The notes beneath the pieces were generated by a model, which was given only the letters and a program-made list of their open reading frames with translations, did not search any database and was not told where the DNA came from. DNA of 64,000 nt from NCBI GenBank assembly GCA_015655125.1, contig JAATFP010000047.1:1-64000 (forward strand), in the 5' to 3' direction. Made by a program: the position numbers and the translations under genes. The DNA is from Chitinophagales bacterium (lineage in GTDB: Bacteria > Bacteroidota > Bacteroidia > Chitinophagales > Chitinophagaceae). Below are positions 44,735 through 53,078 of this stretch, in pieces. Position 1 is the stretch's first letter. Each line of letters opens with the position of its first letter.

Positions 44735-44861
44735 AAAAATCTTTTAAAACTTATAAAAAAAAATACAACGCCCCGGAAGAACCAAAGCGTTGCATGTCTA
44801 CAAATATACTTAATTTTTATCCCAAACAAGGTTTTTCGCCAGAAAAGATGGTCTCTCTGAT

Positions 44862-44926
44862 CTCTCAGGGTGAGCTTGCCGAACCCCGATTCACGTCATT
44901 CGCCTTCAACAAGCTCAGGCTGACAG
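44862..44926. repeat. Family A palindrome, diverged copy
   Basis: CTCTCAGGGTGAGCTTGCCG and inverted CAACAAGCTCAGGCTGACAG, with a 25-base loop. It lies upstream of greA and just downstream of the 44954 dehydrogenase gene, so between co-directional genes. Confidence 0.8.
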
Positions 44927-44953
44927 CATAAGACAATTTTGTTCAACCAGGTT

Positions 44954-45874
44954 CTACATCCCAAGCTTTTCCAATATTACCTGGCTCATCTTATAAAAAG
45001 CTTCTACCGAATATCCGGCGATATGCGGCGTAATGAGTACATTTTCACGGCCGTTAAGGTTTTCCAGCTGCTCCTTCTGGCTGGTTGTAAGTATATCCAG
45101 TTTCTCATTTTCCAGTACGTCTAATCCGGCGCCACGAATCGTTCCTCCATCAAGCGCCCTTATCAAAGCCGATGTATTCACTACCTGGCCACGAGACGCA
45201 TTGATCACAACCGGCTTCTGTTGCAGCATGTTGAAAAATTCATCATTGGCCATGTAACGTGTTTCTTCCGTTAGCGGCACATGAAAACTGATCACGTCCG
45301 AATATTTACACACCTGCTCAAAATTCGCTTCGCGCACATGATGATCGCCAAAATCCGTTTTGTATTTATCGTAGGCAAGAATCGTAACATCAAAAGATGA
45401 AAGCAATTTTGCGAAAGCTCCTCCCGCATTTCCAAAACCGATGATGCCCACCGTTTTACCAGTAAGTTCTGTTCCGCGGTTCTGATCGCGTAGCCATTTC
45501 CCTGCTTTTACTTCATCTGCGCTTTTGCGAAGGTTGTTCATCAACGAAAGGATCATACCTAAAACGTGTTCCGCCACCGCGTTGCGGTTCCCTTCAGGCG
45601 AACTGTAACAACGGATTTTTTTCTTTTCAGCATACTCAACATCTATCAATTCCAGTCCGCTGCCCAACCTCCCGATCCATTGAAGTTCTGGCGCATTGTC
45701 GATAACCGCCTTGTCAATCTTTAATCTTGTTGTAACTATCAAACCGTGGATGCCGTAAATTTCATCTAATAATTCATCGTATGTGATGGAAGGTTTGTAC
45801 AATACATCATAACCCTTCTTTTGAAAAGTATCGGTAAGTATGTTGTGAACCTTTGCGGTAATAAGGATCTTCAT
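44954..45874 (-). CDS. D-isomer specific 2-hydroxyacid dehydrogenase family protein
   Basis: Cytoplasmic NAD-dependent dehydrogenase of 306 residues. The split catalytic domain opens with [20 protein letters not shown]. The nucleotide-binding loop is [18 protein letters not shown] (GxGxxG). Catalytic Arg is in [17 protein letters not shown], Glu in the VLENEKLD region and His in [10 protein letters not shown]. Closest in pattern to phosphoglycerate dehydrogenase (SerA-like) without the ACT domain, so serine biosynthesis is possible, but hydroxypyruvate or glyoxylate reduction is equally consistent. Single gene, upstream of a family A repeat. Confidence 0.88.
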   Translation of the reverse strand: MKILITAKVHNILTDTFQKKGYDVLYKPSITYDELLDEIYGIHGLIVTTRLKIDKAVIDNAPELQWIGRLGSGLELIDVEYAEKKKIRCYSSPEGNRNAVAEHVLGMILSLMNNLRKSADEVKAGKWLRDQNRGTELTGKTVGIIGFGNAGGAFAKLLSSFDVTILAYDKYKTDFGDHHVREANFEQVCKYSDVISFHVPLTEETRYMANDEFFNMLQQKPVVINASRGQVVNTSALIRALDGGTIRGAGLDVLENEKLDILTTSQKEQLENLNGRENVLITPHIAGYSVEAFYKMSQVILEKLGM

Positions 45875-45958
45875 GTTGAATATAGAATGGTCATTAGTAA
45901 AATCATTAAAGAGAATAATATTTATCTCGCGCGGCTCAAATTTTGTCTTAATTCTTAC

Positions 45959-46339
45959 CTAAGCCACAGCAATCATGCTTATCTCCACATTCACATTTTT
46001 AGGTAACCCTTTCACGGCCACCGTTTCCCTTGCCGGAAAATCCGATGAAAAATATTTGCCGTAAATTTCATTTACTTCGGCAAACAACTGCATATCGCTC
46101 AGAAAGATGGTTGTTTTTACTACGTTTGAAAAGTCAAGTCCTGCTTCTGCAAGCACCGCTTTAAGATTGTTCATCACCTGGGTGGCTTCTTCATTAAGTG
46201 TGGCATTTACCAATTCTCCCGTTGCGGGATCAAGGGCCACCTGCCCGGATATGAATAGAAATCCACCTGCCTGCACGGCCTGGTTGTAAGGACCGATCGG
46301 TGCGGGTGCCTGGTCGGTCTTGATTATTTTCTTCGACAT
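45959..46339 (-). CDS. RidA family enamine/imine deaminase
   Basis: A 126-residue homotrimeric enzyme that hydrolyses reactive 2-aminoacrylate and other imines formed by PLP enzymes. Start at ATG 46339 (MSKKIIKTDQAPAPIGPYNQ); the frame opens 27 bases earlier without similarity. Signatures are APIGPYNQAVQAGGFLFISGQ, the catalytic Arg in FPARETVAVKGLPKN, and a final VEISMIAVA. Divergent from the 3HCDH-like gene at 46411 with a shared promoter region. Confidence 0.94.
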   Translation of the reverse strand: MSKKIIKTDQAPAPIGPYNQAVQAGGFLFISGQVALDPATGELVNATLNEEATQVMNNLKAVLAEAGLDFSNVVKTTIFLSDMQLFAEVNEIYGKYFSSDFPARETVAVKGLPKNVNVEISMIAVA

Positions 46340-46363
46340 ATTGCTATTTAATTTTTGTAAATA

Positions 46364-46395
46364 CAAATATATCTTTTCTCAACCACGTATTTTTG
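46364..46395. promoter_or_regulatory. Divergent -7 elements for ridA and the 3HCDH-like gene
   Basis: TATATTTG on the minus strand (46364-46371) and TATTTTTG on the plus strand (46388-46395) both fit TAnnTTTG and lie 25 and 16 bases from their respective starts. The -33 elements are poor. Confidence 0.45.
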
Positions 46396-46410
46396 CAAAA
46401 AAACGGAACG

Positions 46411-47016
46411 ATGAAGATCGCGGTTTATGCTAATGACGCTTCCTGGAACGAATTGATCCTAACCAATCCCTTAGTTGCATGGAAAAGAGTGAACAGCCCG
46501 GATGAACTATTTGGCACGAGCGATTCCGACGCAATGTTCAACCTGGCAGGAGAACACGCAGGCTCGAATAAAACCGGCAAACCTTATTTTGTAAGCAGTG
46601 TGATCACTCCTTTAAGAGATTTCCCGGACAGCAACAACATCATTCGTTTCAATGGCTGGAGCGGATTTTTACTAAACAATACCTGGGAAATTTGTGGAGC
46701 AATTACAGAAGATGCGAAAACCGTTCTCTCGTTCCTTCAAAAACAATTCATTGAAGTGAGTGATGAACCCGGTCTCATCAGCGCGCGCATTATTTCGATG
46801 ATCATCAACGAGGCATTTTTTGCCGAAGGCGAACAGGTAAGTAAACCGAAGGAAATCGACATAGCAATGAAACTTGGTACAAACTACCCGCACGGTCCGT
46901 TTGAATGGGCAGAAATGATCGGTTTAAAGAATGTTTACCTTCTGCTGAAAAAATTATCGCAGAAAGATCCGAGATACACCATAGCTCCTTTGCTGGAACA
47001 AAAAATAAACGGTTAA
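46411..47016 (+). CDS. 3-hydroxyacyl-CoA dehydrogenase C-terminal domain protein with degenerate N-terminus
   Basis: A 201-residue protein from ATG at 46411. The C-terminal half (EVSDEPGLISARIISMIINE then KEIDIAMKLGTNYPHGPFEW) matches the helical 3HCDH C-terminal domain, which forms the dimer interface and acyl-CoA pocket. The N-terminal half (MKIAVYANDASWNELIL...) has the position of a Rossmann domain but no GxGxxG loop and is far too short. Catalysis as a dehydrogenase is therefore unlikely; a binding or regulatory role is possible. Immediately followed (1 base) by tsaB. Confidence 0.75.
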   Translation: MKIAVYANDASWNELILTNPLVAWKRVNSPDELFGTSDSDAMFNLAGEHAGSNKTGKPYFVSSVITPLRDFPDSNNIIRFNGWSGFLLNNTWEICGAITEDAKTVLSFLQKQFIEVSDEPGLISARIISMIINEAFFAEGEQVSKPKEIDIAMKLGTNYPHGPFEWAEMIGLKNVYLLLKKLSQKDPRYTIAPLLEQKING

Positions 47017-47017
47017 C

Positions 47018-47701
47018 ATGAGCCTGATATTAAACATAGATACCTCGCTTGAAACCGCTTCCGTCAGCATCGCACGCGAAGGAAAGATCGATGCCATGGT
47101 CACCAATGGAATACAAAAGGAACATGCTTCCTTTTTGCACGTGGCAATTGCGGATCTATGCAAACAGGCATCTGTTGAACTATCCCGGTTCGATGCGGTT
47201 GCAGTTACAAAAGGGCCTGGTTCCTACACAGGTTTGCGCGTGGGAATGGCCGCCGCTAAGGGGCTTTGCTATGCATTGAATAAGCCTTTTATTACTGTAA
47301 GTACCCTGGAAGCAATTGCGTTAAGCGAAATAGAGCTTTCCAAAAAGAGTAAATATGATTGGGAAAGCGCATTATATGCACCAATGATCGATGCGCGCAG
47401 AATGGAAGTTTTCACTGCTATATACGATGAAAATTTAAACGAAATATTGTCGCCTACGGCGATGGTTTTAAACGAAAATTCTTACTCAGCGTACCTGGAA
47501 AAAAAAATAATTTTTTTCTGTGGAAACGGTGCCGCTAAGTTTGCTGCGCTTCCTCTCAATGCCAATGCTTTCTTTGGCGGCGTTAGCGAAATCGCAACAG
47601 CCATCAGCATTTTGTCGCATAGAAGTTTTATTACACAACAATTTACAGAACTTGCTCACAGCGAACCTTTGTATATCAAGGAGTTCTACGACGGTAAATA
47701 A
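47018..47701 (+). CDS. tsaB: TsaB, tRNA threonylcarbamoyladenosine biosynthesis protein
   Basis: Scaffold subunit of the t6A-forming complex TsaBDE, needed for modification of A37 in ANN-decoding tRNAs. 227 residues, an ASKHA-fold protein. Signatures are LILNIDTSLETASVSIAR at the N-terminus, VTKGPGSYTGLRVGMAAAKG (about 67-86) and APMIDARRMEVFTAIY. It is one base downstream of the 3HCDH-like gene and shares its transcript. tsaD and tsaE are not in the window. Confidence 0.93.
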   Translation: MSLILNIDTSLETASVSIAREGKIDAMVTNGIQKEHASFLHVAIADLCKQASVELSRFDAVAVTKGPGSYTGLRVGMAAAKGLCYALNKPFITVSTLEAIALSEIELSKKSKYDWESALYAPMIDARRMEVFTAIYDENLNEILSPTAMVLNENSYSAYLEKKIIFFCGNGAAKFAALPLNANAFFGGVSEIATAISILSHRSFITQQFTELAHSEPLYIKEFYDGK

Positions 47702-47762
47702 ATCACCTTATTTTCCGAATGCATTTTAACATTACATAGAAAAATAAATATTATTTCATTCG

Positions 47763-47770
47763 TATATTTG
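47763..47770 (+). promoter_or_regulatory. Candidate -7 element (TATATTTG) of the ArsR gene
   Basis: TATATTTG matches TAnnTTTG and lies 43 bases before the ATG. No clear -33 element. Confidence 0.4.
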
Positions 47771-47813
47771 CCAATTATTATATTGTTCAAGCATTCTTAA
47801 AATTGTTATTCCT

Positions 47814-48164
47814 ATGATGGTTGCAACTCAATCAAATGAGCAGGTAGCTGTATCTGCTAATGGGACACCTGAAAATCTCAAAGTTAACTATCACAACCTT
47901 AAAAAAGCTGCGCTGGTACTGAGGGCATTAAATCACAAATTGCGTCAGCAAATTCTTTCATTGATCGAAACTGAAAAGAAAATCACTGTTACTGAGATAT
48001 ATGTGCGTATGCGCCTGGAGCAATCTGTTGCATCCCAGCACTTAGCTATCTTACGTAAAGCAGGAATTGTGAACACGCAGCGTGACGGGAAATTTATCTA
48101 TTACACTGTCAATTACAAACGTATTGACGAGATCAACCAAGTGGTTGAAGATCTGGTTTCCTAG
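47814..48164 (+). CDS. ArsR family winged-helix regulator
   Basis: A 116-residue DNA-binding protein; two adjacent ATG codons (47814 and 47817) can start it. The ArsR fold is clear: LRALNHKLRQQILSLIETEK, then the recognition helix EQSVASQHLAILRKAGIV and the wing TQRDGKFIYYTVNY. It has no cysteine at all, so it cannot sense metals or persulfides through thiols as ArsR, BigR or SqrR do. Its ligand is unknown. A terminator follows, but the persulfide-dioxygenase-like gene starts only 86 bases later, so it may regulate that gene. Confidence 0.88.
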   Translation: MMVATQSNEQVAVSANGTPENLKVNYHNLKKAALVLRALNHKLRQQILSLIETEKKITVTEIYVRMRLEQSVASQHLAILRKAGIVNTQRDGKFIYYTVNYKRIDEINQVVEDLVS

Positions 48165-48188
48165 TTACGGAAAAGATTAAATTACAGC

Positions 48189-48223
48189 AAGCGGGTGGTT
48201 CTATCATCCGCTTTTTTATTTTT
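48189..48223 (+). terminator. Terminator after the ArsR gene
   Basis: AAGCGGGTG-GTTCTAT-CATCCGCTT (9-bp stem with one G-U pair) followed by TTTTTATTTTT. Confidence 0.88.
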
Positions 48224-48230
48224 ATCTTTG
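48223..48230 (+). promoter_or_regulatory. Candidate -7 element (TATCTTTG) of the CstB-like gene
   Basis: TATCTTTG fits TAnnTTTG and lies 20 bases before the ATG at 48251, directly after the terminator T tract. Confidence 0.45.
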
Positions 48231-48250
48231 TATATAAATATTATAGACAA

Positions 48251-49654
48251 ATGTTTATCAAACAACTTTACACCAATTGCCTCAGCGAAGCAGCATATTA
48301 TATTGAAAGTGAAGGCGAGGGCGCAGTGATCGATCCGCTCCGCGATATACATGAATACCTGGAGCTGGCCAAAGAAAGACAGGCGTCGATCAGGTATATT
48401 TTTGAAACGCATTTTCACGCCGACTTCGTAAGCGGTCACATCGATCTTTCAAAAGAAACGGGCGCACCCATCGTTTTCGGCCCGGGTGCCGTTACTAATT
48501 TCAAAGCGCATATTGCCAAGGATAGCGAAGTTTTCAAACTGGGAAAGATCACCATCGAACTGATACACACCCCAGGTCATACATTGGAAAGTTCTTGTTA
48601 TATTTTAAAGGATGAGGATGGAAAAAATCATGCAATCTTTACCGGCGATACGTTATTCGTAGGCGATGTTGGCCGTCCCGACCTGAGCAGCGGAAACATG
48701 AGCAGCGAAGAACTCGCATCGATCATGTATGAAACCATTAAAAACAAAATATTACCTCTCGAAGACGATGTGATCGTTTATCCCGCACACGGCCCGGGCA
48801 GCAGCTGCGGTAAAAGTCTCGGGCCAAATACCGTAAGTTCCATAGCGGAAGAAAAGAAAACAAATTACGCTTTGCAGCCGCAAACAAAAGCCGAATTCAT
48901 CAAAGCGGTAACGGAAGGATTGAATGAGGCCCCGCGTTATTTTGCCATCAATGCAAAAATCAACCAGCAAGGATACGATGCCATTGAAGAAGTGAGAAAA
49001 AGAGGAACAACTCCGCTGGATATCGATTCATTTAAAAAATTACAGAAAGAGGAAGCCATCATCCTCGACACGCGCCATGCCATTGAGTTTACACAAGGTT
49101 TTGTTCCCGGATCCATTTTCATCGGCCTGGAGGGCCGGTTTGCAGAATGGGCCGGAAGCATATTGCCATTTGATAAAAATATTATTTTGGTAACGCCTGA
49201 AGGCAAGGAAGAAGAAACCGTTATCCGTTTATCGAGGGTTGGTTTTGATAAAATGCAGGGATTTCTCAAAGGTGGTTTTGAAGCATGGAAAAAATCAGGC
49301 GAGCGCGTGGATATGATCATCGATGTGGAAGCAGACGAGTTAGCGATGGACATTCCGCACGATGAAAACCTGGTGGTGGTAGATGTTCGCAAAGAAGCCG
49401 AATTTGGCGAGGGCCATGTAAAAGATGCCGTCAATCTCCCGTTGAATGAAATGGTAGACATTGCTCAGCTGGCCCAATTTGAAGACAGCCAGAATTTATA
49501 TGTACACTGCGCAGGTGGCTATCGTAGTGTAATAGCAGCTTCCTTGCTGAAGCGCCAGGGAATTCATAATCTCCGGAATGTTGTCGGAGGCTGGGGAAAG
49601 ATCAAGGAACAAAAAACGATTAAGGTAGCAAAGGAAGCAAGCGTGTTGAATTAA
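48251..49654 (+). CDS. CstB-like MBL-fold persulfide dioxygenase with two rhodanese domains
   Basis: A 467-residue cytoplasmic enzyme. The N-terminal MBL domain (about 1-240) has ETHFHADFVSGH (HxHxD..H), HTPGHTLESSCY and FTGDTLFVGDVGRPD, the ETHE1/persulfide-dioxygenase pattern. A first rhodanese domain (about 265-355) has VTPEGKEEET where the catalytic Cys loop should be, so it is inactive. A second (about 370-465) keeps LYVHCAGGYRS with the Cys. This MBL-pseudorhodanese-rhodanese layout equals CstB, which converts low-molecular-weight persulfides to thiosulfate. Role inferred: sulfide/persulfide detoxification. Confidence 0.9.
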   Translation: MFIKQLYTNCLSEAAYYIESEGEGAVIDPLRDIHEYLELAKERQASIRYIFETHFHADFVSGHIDLSKETGAPIVFGPGAVTNFKAHIAKDSEVFKLGKITIELIHTPGHTLESSCYILKDEDGKNHAIFTGDTLFVGDVGRPDLSSGNMSSEELASIMYETIKNKILPLEDDVIVYPAHGPGSSCGKSLGPNTVSSIAEEKKTNYALQPQTKAEFIKAVTEGLNEAPRYFAINAKINQQGYDAIEEVRKRGTTPLDIDSFKKLQKEEAIILDTRHAIEFTQGFVPGSIFIGLEGRFAEWAGSILPFDKNIILVTPEGKEEETVIRLSRVGFDKMQGFLKGGFEAWKKSGERVDMIIDVEADELAMDIPHDENLVVVDVRKEAEFGEGHVKDAVNLPLNEMVDIAQLAQFEDSQNLYVHCAGGYRSVIAASLLKRQGIHNLRNVVGGWGKIKEQKTIKVAKEASVLN

Positions 49655-49742
49655 GCTGCGCTTAATTCGGATCAAAGCAGAATGGTGAAAAGTATAGTCT
49701 TCACAAAAATTTTCCCATCTTAAACAGAATTAAACTTTGAAC

Positions 49743-49780
49743 AAAATAAAAGCAATCCCGAATAGGATTGCTTTTATTTT
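49743..49780. terminator. Bidirectional terminator
   Basis: AAAATAAAAGCAATCC and its exact reverse complement, separated by CGAATA. It serves both the CstB-like gene (plus) and the response regulator gene (minus). Confidence 0.9.
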
Positions 49781-49849
49781 AAATATTCTTTATCTGAGCT
49801 AGTACAAATGTTGGTGCGAAGATTTCACCTTTCTCCTTTTACCTTTCAC

Positions 49850-50518
49850 CTAAAGCTTCACAATCCCATATTTCACCGCATACAATGCCAGCGCCACGCG
49901 GCTTTTAACATTCAATTTTTCAAACAAGGCATTTCGGTAGCCATCGATGGTTTTGGGACTTAGAAACATTTCTTTAGCTACTTCGCTATATGTGAGATCG
50001 GAACATGCGAGTTGGATGAACCGTCTTTCCTTATCTGAAAGCTTTGTAATGGCTTCCTGCCTTATTTCGTCCGCTGTATCGGTTTGAAGCGTATGCACAA
50101 GTTTTCCAGTAATAAAATCGGTATAGTAAAATCCTTTATTGACGATGGCCGTTAATGCGCTGTTGAGTTCATCCGGTTCCACATCTTTTGACAAATAACC
50201 TTTCACGCCCAGCTTCATCATCTGGATGATCCCTTCTTCGCTTTCCACCATAGAAATAATCAGCACTTTTACCGAAGGATAGGTATTGTTGAGCCATTCT
50301 ACGGCGCCATAGCCATCCATTCCTGGCATATTAATGTCCATCAAAACGATATCCGGCAGGTTTTTCGGATCTATTTTTTGCTGCATATCGAGGCCGCTGT
50401 CGGCTTCGAATAAAATGTCAATGTCGTTTTCAATCACTTCAATCAGGCTAACGAGCCCCTTCCTGAAAAGCGTATGATCATCTACCAGTGCGATCTTTAT
50501 GGCGTCCGTTAAATTCAT
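49850..50518 (-). CDS. NarL/LuxR-type response regulator
   Basis: A 222-residue two-component regulator. The receiver domain has the acidic pair in LVDDH, phospho-acceptor Asp61 in VLMDINMPGMDGYG and the Lys in GYLSKDVEPDE. The C-terminal HTH is of LuxR type: LSDKERRFIQLACSDLTYSE and then KEMFLSPKTIDGYRNALFEK. Nine bases after the cognate kinase gene (50527), so they form a matched pair. Target genes unknown; the divergent LuxR-solo and the lipoprotein operon are candidates. Confidence 0.93.
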   Translation of the reverse strand: MNLTDAIKIALVDDHTLFRKGLVSLIEVIENDIDILFEADSGLDMQQKIDPKNLPDIVLMDINMPGMDGYGAVEWLNNTYPSVKVLIISMVESEEGIIQMMKLGVKGYLSKDVEPDELNSALTAIVNKGFYYTDFITGKLVHTLQTDTADEIRQEAITKLSDKERRFIQLACSDLTYSEVAKEMFLSPKTIDGYRNALFEKLNVKSRVALALYAVKYGIVKL

Positions 50519-50526
50519 TTTTATAT

Positions 50527-51306
50527 TTATAAAGGAATAATGATATTGCTTTCGCTTCCGTTTCCGGGAGTACTGATAATGTTATATGTAGCATTGATCA
50601 CTTTTGCCCGGCTTTGCAAATTAACCAATCCATTGCCCATATCAGATTTATCGCTCAGTTTCTTTTCGGCGTCAAAACCTACACCATTATCGGAAATCAG
50701 CACTTCCAGTGCCTTGCCGGAATAACTAACGGTAATGGCTATACGCTTTGCCTGCGAATGTTTGATGGTATTGTTTAAAATCTCCTGCACCATCCGGTAA
50801 ATGATGATCTCTTTTTCTCCATCAATCACCGGCAGCGTTTCCGGAAGGGTAAGGGCTACATCAAAAACACCGGTCTTCAATAGTTTTTCTTCTTCGATAC
50901 GAAATGCGCGCAACAAGCCGATCTTATTGATTTTATCCGTATTGAGACTTACCGAAAGTATTTTGATATCGGCGATCAGTTGTTTCACGAGTTCCTTTGT
51001 ATTGGCAAGTTTTGCTTCCGCTTTTCCCGGGTCTTTTAATTGAAGCGTATTGAGATTTATTTTGATTAAAGAAGCCACCTGGCCAAGATTATCATGCAAT
51101 TCACGCGATACATGCTGCAGTGTTTGTTCCTGTATTTCCACTTTGGAAGCCAGCAGTTGTTCGGAAAAAAGAACACGCATCTCTTCATTTTCCTTTTTTC
51201 TTCTACGATACCTGATGGCAAGCGTGATTACCACGAAGAAGATGAGAATTAAAAAAGCAAAGAAAAGGATTAGGATCGTTATCAATTCTCCGTCTATTTT
51301 TTTCAT
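50527..51306 (-). CDS. Sensor histidine kinase, HisKA_3 (NarX/DesK-like) type
   Basis: A 259-residue kinase with a single N-terminal membrane segment (about 9-31) and no extracellular sensor domain. The dimerisation helix has the HisKA_3 H-box HVSRELHDNLGQVASLIKIN, with His71 as acceptor. The ATPase domain has NNTIKHSQAKRIAI, DNGVGFDAEKK and GNGLVNLQSRAKVI. Its start overlaps the end of the multi-TM protein gene by 4 bases. With almost no sensor of its own, it probably takes its signal from that membrane protein. Confidence 0.92.
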   Translation of the reverse strand: MKKIDGELITILILFFAFLILIFFVVITLAIRYRRRKKENEEMRVLFSEQLLASKVEIQEQTLQHVSRELHDNLGQVASLIKINLNTLQLKDPGKAEAKLANTKELVKQLIADIKILSVSLNTDKINKIGLLRAFRIEEEKLLKTGVFDVALTLPETLPVIDGEKEIIIYRMVQEILNNTIKHSQAKRIAITVSYSGKALEVLISDNGVGFDAEKKLSDKSDMGNGLVNLQSRAKVINATYNIISTPGNGSESNIIIPL

Positions 51307-51953
51307 CGGGAGGATTTTTTTAATGAAAAAATATTCGCAATGATCAATAGCAGATAATAAATAACATTGGCAAAATAAAGCAGCCTCGTAATACTGGAAT
51401 ACTGATCGATTTTATGTTTTTGGAAATATGTCAGAAGCAGAAAGAACACGAAAGAGAAAAGATTAAAGCAAATGATCGCAATCGAGGTTATAAAAACCGG
51501 ATCTTTAAATACATTTATGTGTGCAGGAACATCTAGTTTCTCAATAAAGAGATATGTGGACCAGACAATAAGCAGCAAAGTTTCGCCAATAATAAAATTT
51601 GATGGATAGTCGTTCAGCCCCTGCAGAAATATCGTATTAAAGATTGCGAAAACCATAAAAACTGCTAACGTATACGGCACAGAACTTTTTAGGGCCCGGT
51701 TCTCAAAGTTCCGATGGAAGAACCAGCCTAGCAACAATAACTGGATCGGATTGTAAAAATGAAAATCAGTGACAGTGAGAATATCACTATTCTCAAGAAG
51801 CTTGTAATTCAAAAAAGTAAGTAATAATACATAGATGATCGGGTGTATGACTCTGTTGTTCTTAAAGCCATAACACCCAATCAAATAACCTATCATTGTT
51901 GCATACAATTGATATTCCGTTATGAAAATCGCTAGCTGTCTGTTGGTAAACAT
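51303..51953 (-). CDS. Multi-spanning membrane protein, possible signal input for the kinase
   Basis: A 216-residue protein with about seven predicted membrane segments and short loops (first near LAIFITEYQLYATMIGYLIG, last near YFANVIYYLLLIIANIFSLK). No named family recognised. The count and spacing resemble 7TM sensor modules that are usually fused to kinases. Here the gene overlaps the kinase gene by 4 bases, so the module seems to be split into two proteins. It starts 10 bases after the lipoprotein gene. Function is inferred from context only. Confidence 0.7.
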   Translation of the reverse strand: MFTNRQLAIFITEYQLYATMIGYLIGCYGFKNNRVIHPIIYVLLLTFLNYKLLENSDILTVTDFHFYNPIQLLLLGWFFHRNFENRALKSSVPYTLAVFMVFAIFNTIFLQGLNDYPSNFIIGETLLLIVWSTYLFIEKLDVPAHINVFKDPVFITSIAIICFNLFSFVFFLLLTYFQKHKIDQYSSITRLLYFANVIYYLLLIIANIFSLKKSSR

Positions 51954-51962
51954 ACTATGTTG

Positions 51963-52490
51963 TTAATCGTCGTTGGCCGGGCAATTCTTTGGACAAGGGT
52001 CTGTGTTATCATAGGTTCCTGGAGGATTTTCGCCCGGCATTTTTTCGGCTGAATCTTTTAATATTTCTCCGGAAGCATCCAGTCCAAGAATCATGATGGT
52101 AATAGCGCCATCAGCCTTTTTACCAAGTCGCATATAAATTCCTTTAATAGCTTTGTTTGCCTTCAACATACTATAACCGGCGGTATCGATGATATAACCC
52201 TTCAAGGGTTTACCATCAAGACTAAATATAAGCGGATTTTTGTCGTAGGCTTGTTCATAGGCTTTTACGGTAGTCCAACTGATCGGACCGAACCCTTTGG
52301 CTACAACGGAATCGTCGGAATTATACTTCGCTATTACACTATTCTCATCCGGATACTTGTTGAAATAAGCTTTGGCAAAATTGAGAGAATCTTGCTTTGT
52401 GGTAAATCCGCTCCCGCCGGAGGTACAACTCGTGTAGGTAAGCAGGATACAGAGGCCGGCAAATACTGCCAGGGCTTTAATCATTTTCAT
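51963..52490 (-). CDS. Lipoprotein of unknown function
   Basis: A 175-residue protein with a lipoprotein signal peptide: MKMIKALAVFAGLCILLTYT then SC, a plausible lipobox with Cys22. The mature part (FTTKQDSLNFAKAYFNKYPD, then YDKNPLIFSLDGKPLKGYII) is followed by a Pro/Asn/Asp-rich tail with a Cys pair, TDPCPKNCPANDD. No family recognised. First gene of the lipoprotein/multi-TM/kinase/regulator operon, so it may be an accessory sensor or an output target. Confidence 0.7.
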   Translation of the reverse strand: MKMIKALAVFAGLCILLTYTSCTSGGSGFTTKQDSLNFAKAYFNKYPDENSVIAKYNSDDSVVAKGFGPISWTTVKAYEQAYDKNPLIFSLDGKPLKGYIIDTAGYSMLKANKAIKGIYMRLGKKADGAITIMILGLDASGEILKDSAEKMPGENPPGTYDNTDPCPKNCPANDD

Positions 52491-52679
52491 GGTAATGTTT
52501 TTAGGATAAAAAATTAATATTCAACGCTATGCGTGAAAGTTACAAATTGTATAACGATATTTTTTTACATTCAGTACATTTTTTAAAAAAACAGGAAAAA
52601 CCCCTGAAAAAATACAGGCTTTTCCCCCTTGCACAGCAATAGGAATAGTCGGTTATTTGTGAAACAAAACGGAAATAAC

Positions 52680-52895
52680 ATGGAAAGTATCTACCTCAAC
52701 ATACTCACCCTGAGAGAAAAAGAAATCATCGCCGAAGTATCGAAAGGGTTATTCGACAAGGAGATCGCAAACAAGATCTGCATCTCACCGGAAACCGTAA
52801 AAAAACATGTGAAGAACATTTATAAAAAACTCGGTGTGCGCAATCGCGTAGAGGCGTCGGTTCTTTATATGTTCAACTTCAAAAGTATAGCTTAA
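52680..52895 (+). CDS. Stand-alone LuxR-type HTH protein
   Basis: Only 71 residues from ATG at 52680 (MESIYLNILTLREKEIIAEV); the upstream frame adds non-conserved sequence. The whole protein is one LuxR/GerE HTH domain: LTLREKEIIAEVSKGLFDKE, then ISPETVKKHVKNIYKKLGVR. It has no receiver or ligand domain. It is divergent from the two-component operon, with 189 bases between starts. HTH-only proteins of this type can act as constitutive activators or compete with full-length regulators. Confidence 0.82.
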   Translation: MESIYLNILTLREKEIIAEVSKGLFDKEIANKICISPETVKKHVKNIYKKLGVRNRVEASVLYMFNFKSIA

Positions 52896-52936
52896 GATTT
52901 TATACCAACACGCAGTTTTAATCCCTACTCTTAAAC

Positions 52937-52975
52937 AAACACCTGGCTGTGTGGTTCGCAACCAGGTGTTTTTCT
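52937..52975 (+). terminator. Terminator after the LuxR-solo gene
   Basis: AAACACCTGG and CCAGGTGTTT (10-bp perfect stem, 15-base loop) followed by TTCTTT. Confidence 0.88.
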
Positions 52976-53012
52976 TTACGAATTAAATATCAGCTTCTTC
53001 GTCGTCACCACC

Positions 53013-53041
53013 AAGCCATCTCTTTTGAGGTGGCTTTTTTA
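53013..53041 (+). terminator. Second terminator-like hairpin
   Basis: AAGCCATCT-CTTTTG-AGGTGGCTT (9-bp stem, one G-U) followed by TTTT. It is 38 bases beyond the previous terminator, with no gene between them. A back-up terminator or the end of a short RNA are both possible. Confidence 0.65.
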
Positions 53042-53078
53042 GTGTAGAGGCCAGAACTATCACACTTCAACCCTACTT

